The position numbers and the translations under genes were made by a program. Of a stretch of 64,000 bases of DNA, positions 1 to 10,413 are shown piece by piece; position 1 is the first letter of the stretch, and every line of letters starts with the position of its first letter. The notes beneath the pieces were generated by a model that worked only from the letters and a program-made list of their open reading frames with translations, was not told where the DNA came from and searched no databases. The stretch is from Siphonodentalium dalli (taxonomy: Eukaryota; Mollusca; Scaphopoda; Gadilida; Siphonodentaliidae): NCBI GenBank assembly GCA_032622095.1, contig CP136069.1:52250760-52314759 (forward strand), written 5' to 3'.

Positions 1-1071
1 GTCGACTAATCACACCTCACACTTCAGAGGGTGAGATGGCTTCAGAACGTGTGATAGATAATCACTTTCATATGCCGACCACATACAGTAAAAAAGCAGT
101 GCGATTTTTATCTGACATCACGGATGGAGACGGAAAACTTAACCATCTCTAGCTTCAGTGAAGAGACCCCGGATCCACCCGATCTGAATATCCGATTTGA
201 ATACAATTAAAGGCATAAATATGAGGGGTGAAGGAAAGGGCGTATCGGCCCTTTCGACCATCCCGGGGATAGCCCCCCCCCCCCCAAATAACCTTCCTAA
301 AAAAAAAAAAAAACATTATCTGACATCATAACCACAAAGATGTTCCGTTGTTGCAAGTGCGGTAGCGAAGTTAGACCACTCCAGCATGCTCTTCAGTGCG
401 ACGATTGAGGAGAGTATGCACATTAAGAGAGTATGCGAATTAATATATCAATATATATTAACTTATTTACAACTTTAATACAAATGTAGCAGCATCGACT
501 CTGCCCTGGGGCGAGTGGGCCCGTTTCCAGACTGATAACCAATTACTTTGATTCATCGTATCATTGACGAAAAACGTACGTATGAATTTGGTGGAAACTA
601 GCGCTAAACATATTTGTATCACTATCAGTTTCGGTGACCCTCTCCTCCCCTCCCCAAACATGACACGAAAAATTCCATTCCTTATTCGAAAATATTGATA
701 TTTATGTCAAACAAAGGGTGTTAATTGTAGTGTGGCCACCATGGCACTCTTTACATACATCCGATTTCGCAGAGCAGTCGTATGAATACGAAACTTTCAT
801 AATTAGGTTTATACAGATATGGGCCTGAACCCAAATTTCAGGTTTCGGCATGCAATTTTCTCCGTTCTGTTCTGTTGCACATGCAGGCTCAAAAATAGCG
901 TGTGTTCTGCCTTCTGCCATAACGAAATAAACCCATAAACTATTCTCTGAACTCTCTAATAATGGCTGACAAAAAAACACACACACTTGCTGTATATGTT
1001 GTCAAATAACAATTGAATCAAATCGTGAATTATTGTTACTTCATTCATGCATACAGTTAGCATTTATTAAG
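1..1071. other. gene-free flank with homopolymer runs
   Basis: I see no coding frame with a recognisable motif here. The stretch holds a poly-C run near 270-284 directly followed by a poly-A run near 300-313, and a short CA run near 977-987. The open frames on either strand are under 100 codons and have the composition of noncoding AT-rich DNA. Confidence 0.6.
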
Positions 1072-1222
1072 ATGCCAATTCGGGTTCGAACAATTTTCAA
1101 CGATGCCGAAAACAAGCCACGTGGCAAAAGGGACGCAATTGTATGGAGTTTGACTGTCAATCAAGACTTGCAGGAATATATACCGTTACAAAGAAGGGGA
1201 CTATCGTTTTAAACCAGATGAA

Positions 1223-1308
1223 TTGGACTTAAGTCCAAATGAATTGGACTTGAGTCCAAATCAATTCACTAATTTGACTTAAGTTCAAATGAATTGGACT
1301 TAAGTCCA
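1223..1308. repeat. cluster of four short palindromes (TTGGACTTAAGTCCAA)
   Basis: Four near-identical 16-bp palindromes, TTGGACTTAAGTCCAA or one- to two-base variants, lie at 1223, 1243, 1273 and 1293, separated by 4 to 14 bases. Each is a perfect or near-perfect dyad centred on TTAA. This is a local tandem amplification of a palindromic unit. I know of no function for it. Confidence 0.8.
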
Positions 1309-1501
1309 ATAATTTATATATAAAATATCCAAAATTTCGCTAAAATCCGCTTTGAGCATTTTTTGTAATTCAAGATGGCTGCCATTTTCTGTTAAGTCAG
1401 TTTGATGCAATTTTTGTGTTATCTTGTCATAAAGGAAGCAAAGCCACCTTTCTATGCCCAAGATGGTCGCCAAAAAAGGGGCGACCGAAAATGCTGCGTT
1501 T

Positions 1502-1861
1502 TTACTGATATTTTAAGATAAGAATTTTAATTTTTATCGAAATATGATTTTGCTGCAACACTCCATTTTTCAGATCGCTGTTTGTACTCTCTGTAGATTC
1601 CTCAACATTGTTACATTTAAGTATGACTGCAAGGTCATTCAAATACACGGTGATCTCTTTCGGTTGAGCCCCTAAATGATGTTTGATATTAAATCTGAAA
1701 TCCCTCTTGATGTGATTCCAACAAAATAGAATTGTTAAATTTGGCATATGCGTCTTGACCGCATTTGTGATGGCACTTTCTAGCGTGATCGGAATTGACG
1801 ACTTACAAAGGTTGGGAATCTTTTCTTTTATTGTTTCGAAAAGGAACTCCATAATATGCAT
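1502..1861 (-). pseudogene. MULE-type transposase fragment
   Basis: An open frame of about 119 codons reads on the minus strand. Its central 70 residues resemble the DDE-region of Mutator-like (MULE) transposase proteins common in invertebrates: a run ending PNLTILFCWNHIKRDFRF followed by GAQPKEITVYLNDL matches the usual pattern of a hydrophobic strand, the CWNHxxRD block and the downstream helix. The N-terminal and C-terminal domains of a full transposase are missing and the frame decays into low-complexity Ile/Lys residues, so this is a relic. It abuts the inverted repeat at 1862-2341, which may be part of the same dead element. The family assignment is by remembered motif and not by search. 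Confidence 0.5.
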
Positions 1862-2341
1862 AACTTTTATTAAAGGTACTCAATCCGATCAGGCGCTCCT
1901 AAATTACTATTTCTTTGGCTTCGAGGGTAAAAAATATTTGATTCGAGTCGAGGAACCTACCCGTCAAAGCTCAAGAGTGATCAGATATCGATTTTTGGGA
2001 TTTCAATTGTTACGAGCCCAGAGACTCGAGTTCAAACGGACGTTCTTGCAGCTAAATGTGGATAACTCTAAAATCGAGTGCTAATGATAACCACTTAATT
2101 TTAGTGCTATCGATCTTTACAGAAACGATGCCGAATATATATATATATATTTCTACAAAAACGTCCGTTTGAACTCGAGTTTCTGGGCTAGAAACAATTG
2201 AACTAACCTCAATCATCAATATCTGATCACTCTGAGCTTTGACGGGTATGTTCCTCGACTCGAGTCAAATATTTTGTTTTACCCCCGAAGACAAAGAAAT
2301 AGTAATTTATGAGCGCCTTATACCTGTCAAAACATGAACAA
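1862..2341. repeat. foldback inverted repeat, arms about 185 bp
   Basis: The left arm (about 1862-2047) and right arm (about 2155-2341) are imperfect reverse complements. The paired blocks include CTCGAGTTCAAACGGACGTT (left, near 2027) against AACGTCCGTTTGAACTCGAG, ATTCGAGTCGAGGAAC against its complement, and a shared stretch around AATTACTATTTCTTTG. The spacer of about 105 bp contains an AT run. This is the architecture of a foldback MITE; no open frame of interest lies inside. Confidence 0.75.
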
Positions 2342-2391
2342 TGTAATAAAGACAAAAAATGTGTATGTATATATATATAGGTCATCGAAGG

Positions 2392-2964
2392 TCAGCGTGT
2401 GTTGTGTCGGAAAAACAATCTTTGCACAGCGAAGAAATATTTTCTGATCCCAACGTTGGAGTCGTCAGCTGGTTCTTTCAGATGGATCATATCGTCGCTG
2501 TAATCCGCAGGCTTGATCTTTTTGAAAAGAATGAAATCGCGTCCCATGTATTTGTTCATCAGGGCGTTTATCCGTTTTCTTTTTTTCTGGAACATTTCGG
2601 GTGTCAGGCCCGGAACCTTATCGGTGTTTCCGCGCCACAGGATCTCTCCGACATAAACAATTGCCCCAGTTTCTCTAATCTCGTTGACGATGCTTTGAAG
2701 AACTTTGGCTATTTCGTCGCCAGGCATATCTGGAGAAATGTCGTTTCCTCCTAGCTGCAGGAACACAACCTTGGGCCCCCATACCTTCAGCAAATCTAGG
2801 TAGTGTCGATAATGTTTTATTTCTCTTGGAGTGTCAATCCGCATACCGCCTTTGAAGAAAATCATTCCACGAGCACCTATCACATTCATGTCGTGGTCGT
2901 TATACATTGCTAGGCGTTTTATATAGCTGCTACCAAGCAAAGCATACTTGAATGAATTATCCAT
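2392..2964 (-). CDS. SGNH/GDSL-hydrolase-like protein, single exon
   Basis: The 190-residue product has the landmarks of the SGNH (GDSL) esterase fold in order: block I near residues 8-14 (LLGSSYI, with Ser13 in the place of the GDS nucleophile), a Gly-Gly-Asn-Asp block III at residues 72-75 (oxyanion Asn74), and a block V DxxH at Asp158-Met-Ile-His161. Length is typical for a bare SGNH domain. There is no signal peptide or membrane segment, so a cytosolic location is inferred. The ATG at 2964 is the first Met and no intron is needed. Similar intronless SGNH proteins are common in invertebrate genomes and some are carried by retroelements, so it could be either a host gene or an element-derived one. 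The substrate cannot be predicted. It is transcribed divergently from the gene at 3423, with about 460 bp between the two starts. Confidence 0.7.
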   Translation of the reverse strand: MDNSFKYALLGSSYIKRLAMYNDHDMNVIGARGMIFFKGGMRIDTPREIKHYRHYLDLLKVWGPKVVFLQLGGNDISPDMPGDEIAKVLQSIVNEIRETGAIVYVGEILWRGNTDKVPGLTPEMFQKKRKRINALMNKYMGRDFILFKKIKPADYSDDMIHLKEPADDSNVGIRKYFFAVQRLFFRHNTR

Positions 2965-3422
2965 GGTGAAACTTAGTTAAACAATAGTTTAAGTGAACAG
3001 AATGATCTGCTTCGTGCAATACGAGCCTTCATTTAAAGTCGTCTCCTGTCGGAAACCCATGTATGCTCAACAGGCTCTGATTGGATACCCTAAAATAAAC
3101 ATGACGCCTCCGTTTGTCGGTAATTCAAGTTGATATCAGTTTGGTTACCGTGACCTTTCATGGCATACCGCGATTCTTCTATGCAAACATGATATGAAGC
3201 CCAGTGACATCTATTCTCACATCGCTTGTTTTAATTGTTTTCATTGTCGGTGTTGCTTTGCGAGAAGAACAATTCGGTATTCAGGAAAGACGTCAATCAC
3301 GTAATGGGAAGCCAAACGGACGCCAAGGTACTTACTATATAGACCATATCGCATCACACTAAAATCATTCCGGGTCATTTCCCAAGTGCCTAATAACGTT
3401 TCAAAACATAATCACCGTCACT

Positions 3423-5546
3423 ATGGATAGATTATATGGCGAACGCTTCTATCAAATTATGTCCGACCAATTGCTGTGGAATTTACGACACAACAAAGAC
3501 TTGATACCAAGTAAGTTATTTTCTCTGTAAATAAATAAAAAAAAACATTGTAATGGAAACAAATTCCAAGCCGACCCGCCATATAAATACATATACTTTT
3601 CAACACCACGTCAAGCTACACTCAGAAGTATTAATTGAATGTGCAAATATACAGAAGTATGTAAGATAGCACCATTTCGAAGAACACGGAGAAGTAGATT
3701 CGTTGTTGATATGTTTCCAATAAAATAATATCTTGTGTTAAAACCGTTAAGTAAACAAAATTGTTACAGTGATTGCTAACAAAACACGGCTATTCGCTTA
3801 GTATACGGTCATACAGTTCAATCTGACATTCTTAATATGTTTCAATGCTTTAAACTTTGATGTATTGTAATCACTCATCGTGCATGGCGCGACTTTGGCA
3901 GACTCTCAGTTTTTATCTGCGACCAACTAAAATATCCGAGAGAAAGACGATGATACATTGTTTATTTGATGTTGCAAATGCGAAAGTTGTATCCACATTT
4001 CTCGTGTATAAATACACGAAAATGAATGGGGAATAAACCTTTATTGATTCAATCATTGCCCGACACTCTATTGTGTTGGATTTGGCATACTACGAAGAAA
4101 TAAACTGGCATCGAAATAACCAGGAAAACGACTAACAACATCTTCCATTTTGTTTAGCTGATGGGCGCCTGGAAGGTAACCACCTTGCATCAGTTATATC
4201 CAGAAATTGCAGGAAACCAATTGTCTGTCAGAACCTCGTCGACGTAGTTTATCAAGGATATCTTGGTGAAAGAGTGACAATTATGAGAGAACACGGACAG
4301 ATATGGTTCAGAGCAGAACAGGGACACACCGTTAAGGTATACATTGCATAATGCATGCATTCAATCCAATAGACCATTAATATTTCAGACCACACACGAT
4401 GGTTACCAGTATTCATTGTTATCAGACAAACATAGATGTTGGAACAACTAACCTGGCTATATCAAATATTCGGGCATGTACAGATCTAAAGTTAATAATG
4501 TGCCGCTTACAGTCGGGCTGTATCAGAATATTCGAATGAAATTGAATTATATTAGTAAACGAGAGCGATATCATGTACAGTCGTGCATTATTTTGTGAAT
4601 ATATCACTTTGAACTTCAATGTACTTGCCATGTCTTACTTCTAAAACTGTTATTCTCTCGTTTCTGGTAAACCCAGTAGAGATGGAATACACCATCTTTG
4701 AACCAAAAAGAACGGACCAGCTAGTCCATATGACAAAATGGGAGAATGTTCTGTCCATTCTCGATGTTGGCGTGAAGAAGATGGGTAGAACGTATGTGCA
4801 CTTAATCACGTGTGAACGATCGGCACTTGACCGTGTAATAAGAGGTAATCCAAACTATCAATAGTTATCTTTTAATAAAGAAATGAAAGCATGTCCATGT
4901 GATTAATGTGAATTTGTATAGTTCATTGTCGTATAGAGACATGGCGATAATCGTATCGTGGTGCAAACAGTATGTATCGCCACAGTAACTGAATGTTTAT
5001 TTACTTATTTTTTATGGATGCAAACTGTTTACAGTATGAGTGACACACCCCCCCCCCCCCCACACACATGGCGTCCGACGCATGTCGATAACCGCATACG
5101 AGCATCAGTTTTACTCACGCAACAACCAAATCTTATTGTGAACACATAATGAAAATTCCCCACCATTGTCATCGTCTCGTGCATATCTCTTCTACTTTCT
5201 TTCTCCTTCTTCAGTTTCTTCTTTCTATGCATTTTGCTGTCCCGAACACTGTGCAACACTATCTGCTTCCTTTTTGTTCCACCCTAACTCAAATCATGTT
5301 AAATATCTCAATGCGACTGCCCCACTTTTGTATAATATGCAAATTCAGTGTGTCATATATAGTAACCATTTACATGTAAATATATTTTTTCCAGGATTAA
5401 ATGTGAAGAAGAAGTACACCGCTGCTATTTTCTTAAAGACGAAGATGTTTAAGAGTATACAACTTTACAGAAACGGTCAAAGGCACACCGTCCTCTGCCC
5501 TACCCACATTCTCCCCGAGCAGATTGGAAGTGTGGAGAAAATATAA
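3423..5546 (+). CDS. TRPT1: tRNA 2'-phosphotransferase (Tpt1/KptA family), four exons
   Basis: Exons 3423-3510, 4158-4336, 4682-4844 and 5395-5546 join with phases 1, 0 and 1 at GT-AG introns and give an uninterrupted 193-residue frame ending in TAA. The family removes the splice-junction 2'-phosphate from ligated tRNA, with NAD+ as acceptor, through an ADP-ribosylated RNA intermediate. Family landmarks appear in order: Leu-Arg-His at 21-23 in the N-terminal lobe followed by the Asp-Gly turn (31-32); IWFRAEQGHTV (78-88), matching the IRANQGHSI block with Arg81 and His86; the ADP-ribosyltransferase-like lobe with HMTKWENVLSIL (105-116), where the usual HGT is HMT, and MGRTYVHL (123-130); and a C-terminal YRNGQRHTVLCP (168-179) that supplies the last conserved Arg. 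The exon 3 acceptor was placed at the AG before ATG (4680-4681) because only that keeps the frame. An AATAAA-like signal lies near 5768. I did not see any of this as one long open frame; the model rests on splice sites and family order. Confidence 0.88.
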
Positions 5547-6117
5547 ACCAAAAATATGTGTCAAGTCGGTTTATTTTGCTATACTTTACGAGATCACATT
5601 TCGGACATTTTACTAAATATTATTTATTATAGCACTGATGTTAGTGACATATATTTGTCTCTGTTATGTCAACATGTACGACGATTTGAGATTAATTGAA
5701 TTCTGATTCTGATTCTCTTCTATTTTGCATATTAATTTTGTATCATCTGTATATTATGTTATGTTGGAAATAAAAATATGTTTACACTAAAAAGAAAGAA
5801 AGAATGACGTCTCAGGTCCTTTCAAATCCTCCTGGGTCAAATCCCCCCCCCAAAAAACAAATAATAATAATAATAATTTAATGTGGATGGAGAATTAAAT
5901 TATATTACAGTTTTCCCTCTGGAATTCATGTATATTATCATTGTGACCGTTCCACACACGTGCCATTTAAATCACAATGCTACATCGAAACAAGAATATA
6001 ACATAATTGAACAAGTTTGATTAGTTGCATGGACGATCATTAATGGGTACACGTTGACAATATTTGGTGGGTATCATTTTGCCTCGGTTTGGTCTGGGTA
6101 TCATTTTGCCTTGGCTT
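5547..6117. other. 3' flank of the phosphotransferase gene
   Basis: No coding frame. It contains a candidate polyadenylation region (GGAAATAAAAATATG near 5765), a poly-C/poly-A stretch near 5844-5860, an ATA/ATAATA run and then GGTTTGGTCTGGGTATCATTT-like sequence that leads into the tandem array. Confidence 0.5.
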
Positions 6118-7545
6118 GGCGGTTCGGTGGGCGGTCATATAAAAGTCGAAAATTCTAAGTGCTCAATGTTAAAAACCGCCAAGCTCGAGTATATATGTGA
6201 AGAATGATAATCATTTTACACGTTTTTACATGAAAACTAGCTGAAACGTGTTTTAGAAACGAGAAATCGGCGAAAATTCAGCTTAATATTTTGATTTTTT
6301 ATTCGAGCTAGGCGGTTCGGTGGTCGGTCATCTAAAAGTCAAAAATTCTTTGTATATAATGTTAAAAACCGCCAAGCCCGATTATATTTGTGAAGAATGA
6401 TAATCATTTTACACGTTTTTACATAAAAACTAGATGGAACGTGTTTTAGAAACGAGAAATCGGCGAAAATTCAGCTTAATATTTTGATTTTTTATTCGAG
6501 CTTGGCGGTTCGGTGGTCGGTCATCTAAAAGTCAAAAATTCTTTGTATATAATGTTCAAAACCGCCAAGCCCGATTATATTTGTGAAGAATGATAATCAT
6601 TTTACACGTTTTTACATAAAAACTAGCTGAAACGTGTTTTAGAAACGAGAAATCGGCGAAAATTCAGCTTAATATTTAGATTTTTTATTCGAGCTTGGCG
6701 GTTCGGTGGTCGGTCATCTAAAAGTCAAAAATTCTTTGTATATAATGTTCAAAACCGCCAAGCCCGATTATATTTGTGAAGAATGATAATCATTTTACAC
6801 GTTTTTACATAAAAACTAGCTGAAACGTGTTTTAGAAACGAGAAATCGGCGAAAATTCAGCTTAATATTTTGATTTTTTATTCGAACTTGGCGGTTCGGT
6901 GGTCGGTCATCTAAAAGTCAAAAATTCTTTGTATATAATGTTCAAAACCGCCAAGCCCGATTATATTTGTGAAGAATGATAATCATTTTACACGTTTTTA
7001 CATAAAAACTAGCTGAAACGTGTTTTAGAAACGAGAAATCGGCGAAAATTCAGCTTAATATTTTGATTTTTTATTCGAGCTTGGCGGTTCGGTGGTCGGT
7101 CATCTAAAAGTCAAAAATTCTTTGTATATAATGTTCAAAACCGCCAAGCCCGATTATATATGTGAAGAATGATAATCATTTTACACGTTTTTACATAAAA
7201 ACTAGCTGAAACGTGTTTTAGAAACGAGAAATCGGCGAAAATTCAGCTTAATATTTTGATTTTTTATTCGAACTTGGCGGTTCGGTGGTCGGTCATCTAA
7301 AAGTCAAAAATTCTTTGTATATAATGTTCAAAACCGCCAAGCCCGATTATATTTGTGAAGAATGATAATCATTTTACACGTTTTTACATAAAAACTAGCT
7401 GAAACGTGTTTTAGAAACGAGAAATCGGCGAAAATTCAGCTTAATATTTTGATTTTTTATTCGAGCTTGGCGGTTCGGTGGTCGGTCATATAAAAGTCAA
7501 AAATTCTTCGCATATAATGTTCAAAACCGCCAAGCTCGACTATGA
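6118..7545. repeat. 193-bp tandem repeat array, about 7.4 copies, exact period
   Basis: The motif GGCGGTTCGGTG occurs at 6118, 6311, 6504, 6697, 6890, 7083, 7276 and 7469, so every interval is exactly 193 bp. The units differ only by scattered substitutions, and the first and last copies are the most diverged. Each unit contains an inverted pair CTTGGCGGTT / AACCGCCAAG about 50 bp apart, which could fold as a stem, and the constant block GAATGATAATCATTTTACAC. No unit encodes protein. This is a satellite-like or Helitron-type internal minisatellite. The sequence 3' of it (7780-7900) still contains degenerate GCCAAGCTTGGC palindromes. Confidence 0.95.
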
Positions 7546-8796
7546 GAGTGATAAATGATAACCATTCAACATGTTTTGAATAAAAAACTGAGTCCAACTG
7601 ATGTTTAAAAAGAGAAATCGACCAAAAACCGACAAGAAATCTGCGTAAAAAGACGATGTTTTGATTTTGTGACCACGCCCCCTATTAACCAACCAATCGG
7701 GGACATTACTGCCACTATTGTCGATTAATTTACGAAAATGGGCCATATAAGTAATTAACTGGTGCTATTCCCGCATAATTCACCCGAAAACAGCGTTTAA
7801 AAGGCTTTTTAAAGATTTGAAAACGCCAAGCTTGTCTTTTAGTCACCTGCCTTAAAAACTGCCAAGCTTGGCGCCAAGCTTGCATTTTAGCCACTCTCTC
7901 GATTGTGTGCCATTCTGAAGTGAATTGATTAGTAGCCGTTGATTGGCCACCATGCAAACCGGGGGAGAAACTCAGGATACATGGTCCCAGTGAGAAAATG
8001 TGGATATCTGAACGACTATTTTGGTATATGCTGCGTTGAAGCTATGTTTATCGCATTAACAATGGACTCATAGTAGGAATCGAGAAACTAAAGCTGTGCT
8101 TTAACTAATCAACCCCTTTAACAAGAATACAGGGCGTTAATGACAGCGGTCGTACCACCATTAAAACACGGTCAAGTGGTTGACATGCAGCATCCGCGGG
8201 TATTAAATCTTACTGCGGTATCAGAAATAATATTTTGCGACCGCCGTACTCCGCATTAATTTTTCACATGGCCGCATAACACCCAGTCAAGGTTTTCGTG
8301 AGCGCCATGCACTGCATTAGCTATACACAATATTTCAATTAATAATGTTTTGATGGCTTAATCAACATTCGAAGTTGATCACTGACGACATTCACAATTG
8401 CATCATCAATGCAGTGTCACCATGTCATACATATACACTCTAAGTGGCAGGGGGGAGGGGGTAAGTAAAATATTTGCAGGAAGGTATATGCCGGGGTGGG
8501 TGGTGGCCCGAGGGGCAAAAAACGCGTTTTTACACCCTCGTACAAATATTTTACTAAATACCTTTTGTGCCATTATATGACATTTGTAACAGTTTAAAAC
8601 ATATTATAAGAATTAATAACTTCACAAACACCATATTTATGTTACTGGGTCCTCATATGGGCCTTAGTAGAGATGACATTAAGCTATATGGCATGTTGCA
8701 TATGGGGCGGTGGGGTGAAACAATTCCTTCCCGACAGGGCCGACAACCCTTCGGAAAGAAGCTTCGAGAAATGTAAAACTGAAATAAATAAACTTG
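7546..8796. other. no gene seen
   Basis: No supportable coding frame. It contains a GCCAAGCTTGGCGCCAAGCTTG palindromic cluster near 7860-7885 (given here only as a location and a class of repeat), and at 8450-8530 a G-rich stretch starting CAGGGGGGAGGGGG followed by AAGGTATATGCCGGGGTGGG. That pattern recurs, inverted, at about 11340-11432 and resembles the ends of the CAGGGG-type elements further right. Confidence 0.5.
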
Positions 8797-10210
8797 TCTT
8801 GATGTATAACTAAAACCGAGATCATTGTGTGCATGGAAAAAGAGCGAGCAACTGTCTCAAACATTAATGTGACTATCAATGGCGAGAATATAACTGTCAT
8901 CACACTGTTCATCAGTGCATCAAGCCAATCAGTGAAATATTTTCATGTCTATCAACTCATATGATCTGTTAATCTCACAACACCTAAAATATCCAAGTCT
9001 GGCATAGTGACTGTTTGTCATTTATTTTAACAGAGGTTGCTCCAGTAGACTAACAAACGTGTTAAGGCATAATGCTAGATAATGGGCTGGTTGACAGACT
9101 AATCGGGAAATGGTTAGAAATTATGGAATTGTGTGTATCATGTACAATGACCTAAGTTTGCATATATAAGTAAACTTGTCATTATGTAACTAATCCCTAG
9201 ATCATTGTGTGCATGGAAAAAGAGCGAGCAACTGCCTCAAACATTAATGTGACTATCAATGGGTAGAAAATATCTGTCATCAGTGCATCAAGCCAATCAG
9301 TGAATTATTTGCATGTCTTTCAACTCTTCCATGATCTCTCACAAGACCGAAAGTATCCAAGTCTGGTAGAGTGCTATGACTGCTTGTTATTTATATAAAT
9401 AAACAGGTAGGATATGACCCCTGGACCGAGTTCAACCAATCTATATGAACATACAAAGGTTTTTTTTTAAATGTGAGAGTTGGTTATGGGACTTTGGTCT
9501 GTTGAACAGTGTGCTTAAAGCATCTGAAGATATTAAATGCTATATAAACCCATTCATTATTATAATTTTCCAGAATGAGTTTATATTCCAGTTTATTTTC
9601 CGTTGTACAATAGCCACAAAGTCAGTTGATCTGCTGACAACGTCATGATGTCATTTGACAGCGAAGATTTGGTGTGGTGACTCGCAGTACCCTGGCGGAT
9701 GTTATAATGGTATTAGTTTTTCAAAAAAAATTATTAAAAAAAATAAAATAAAATTGGTTTTGTTAAATTGAGCAAGGAATTCAATCTTTAAAAAAATATA
9801 TTAAAACAATATATATATATCAAAATGTTTCAATGACCAAATGTGCTTGAAGCGCACGAAGGGGCCGCCGCTAAATGAAGGCTCTGTCTAAGATCAAAAT
9901 GTGTGCGAAGTCCCACAAAGGGGGCCACATGTATCTCCGACCATGAAGAGGCCGCCGCTAAATGAAGGCTCTGTCTAAGATCAAAATGTGTGCGAAGTCC
10001 CACAAAGGGGGCCACATGTATCTCCGATGCTGAATATAGGCTCCCAAAGGGAGCCTTTTAAAGCCAGTTTAGTATACTAGAGGTAAGTTGTTCCAGTAGA
10101 CTAACATAAGTGGTATATGGAATATGTTAGATAATTGGCTGTTGACATACTAATCAGGAAATATTTAGAAATTATGAAATTTTGTGTATTCTGCACAATG
10201 ACCTAGGTTT
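8797..10210. repeat. diverged direct repeats of about 375 bp
   Basis: A block beginning near 8797 (AGATCATTGTGTGCATGGAA, then GCAACTGTCTCAAACATTAA) recurs near 9200. A second block beginning GTAGACTAACA near 9047 recurs near 10095 together with GAAATTATG and CACAATGACCTA. The copies align with small indels, so part of this interval arose by segmental duplication of an element of several hundred base pairs. There is no coding capacity. Confidence 0.7.
9863..10027. repeat. direct duplication of a 78-bp unit
   Basis: A 78-bp unit at 9863-9940 is repeated, essentially without change, at 9950-10027, a shift of 87 bp (29 codons). Because the shift is a multiple of three it creates an apparent repetitive protein on the minus strand (MAPFVGLRTHF repeated), which I do not regard as real. 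Confidence 0.9.
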
Positions 10211-10268
10211 ACAGATGATCAGCAATTTATAAAACAGTTTTTTTTTCAATTGAAACAGCTTCTGATTA

Positions 10269-10413
10269 AGAAATAAATACACGGTGTAGAGGTGTGTATG
10301 GTCAAGTTGTACCACACGAAACTGATTGTAGGACGACGCGTAGCGGAGTCCTACAATCAGTTTTTTGTGGTACAACTTGACCATACACACCGATACACCG
10401 TGTATTTATTTCT
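10269..10413. repeat. near-perfect palindrome, arms about 63 bp
   Basis: The left arm starts at GAAATAAATACACGGTGTA and the right arm ends TACACCGTGTATTTATTTC. The two pair along about 63 bp with few mismatches, around a short spacer rich in CG (GACGACGCGTAGCGGAG). Transcribed, it would form a long hairpin. A weaker palindrome built on the same GTGGTACAA motif lies at about 11140-11175. Confidence 0.9.

Noticed and set aside
1072-1212. 46-codon plus-strand ORF starting MPIRVRTIFNDAENKPRGKR
   Set aside because: Composition is protein-like but there is no homologue I recognise, no splice site that extends it clearly, and it ends at the palindrome cluster. Could be an exon remnant; too weak to list.
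1755-2084. 109-codon plus-strand frame
   Set aside because: It crosses from the antisense of the MULE fragment into one arm of the foldback repeat, so it is a chance frame.
6118-7545. CRISPR-like repeat array
   Set aside because: Period is 193 bp with no alternating spacer of different sequence, and the context is eukaryotic. It is a satellite.
9830-10015. Minus-strand frame with a duplicated 29-residue unit
   Set aside because: The duplication shift of 87 bp happens to be a multiple of three; the DNA is repeated noncoding sequence.
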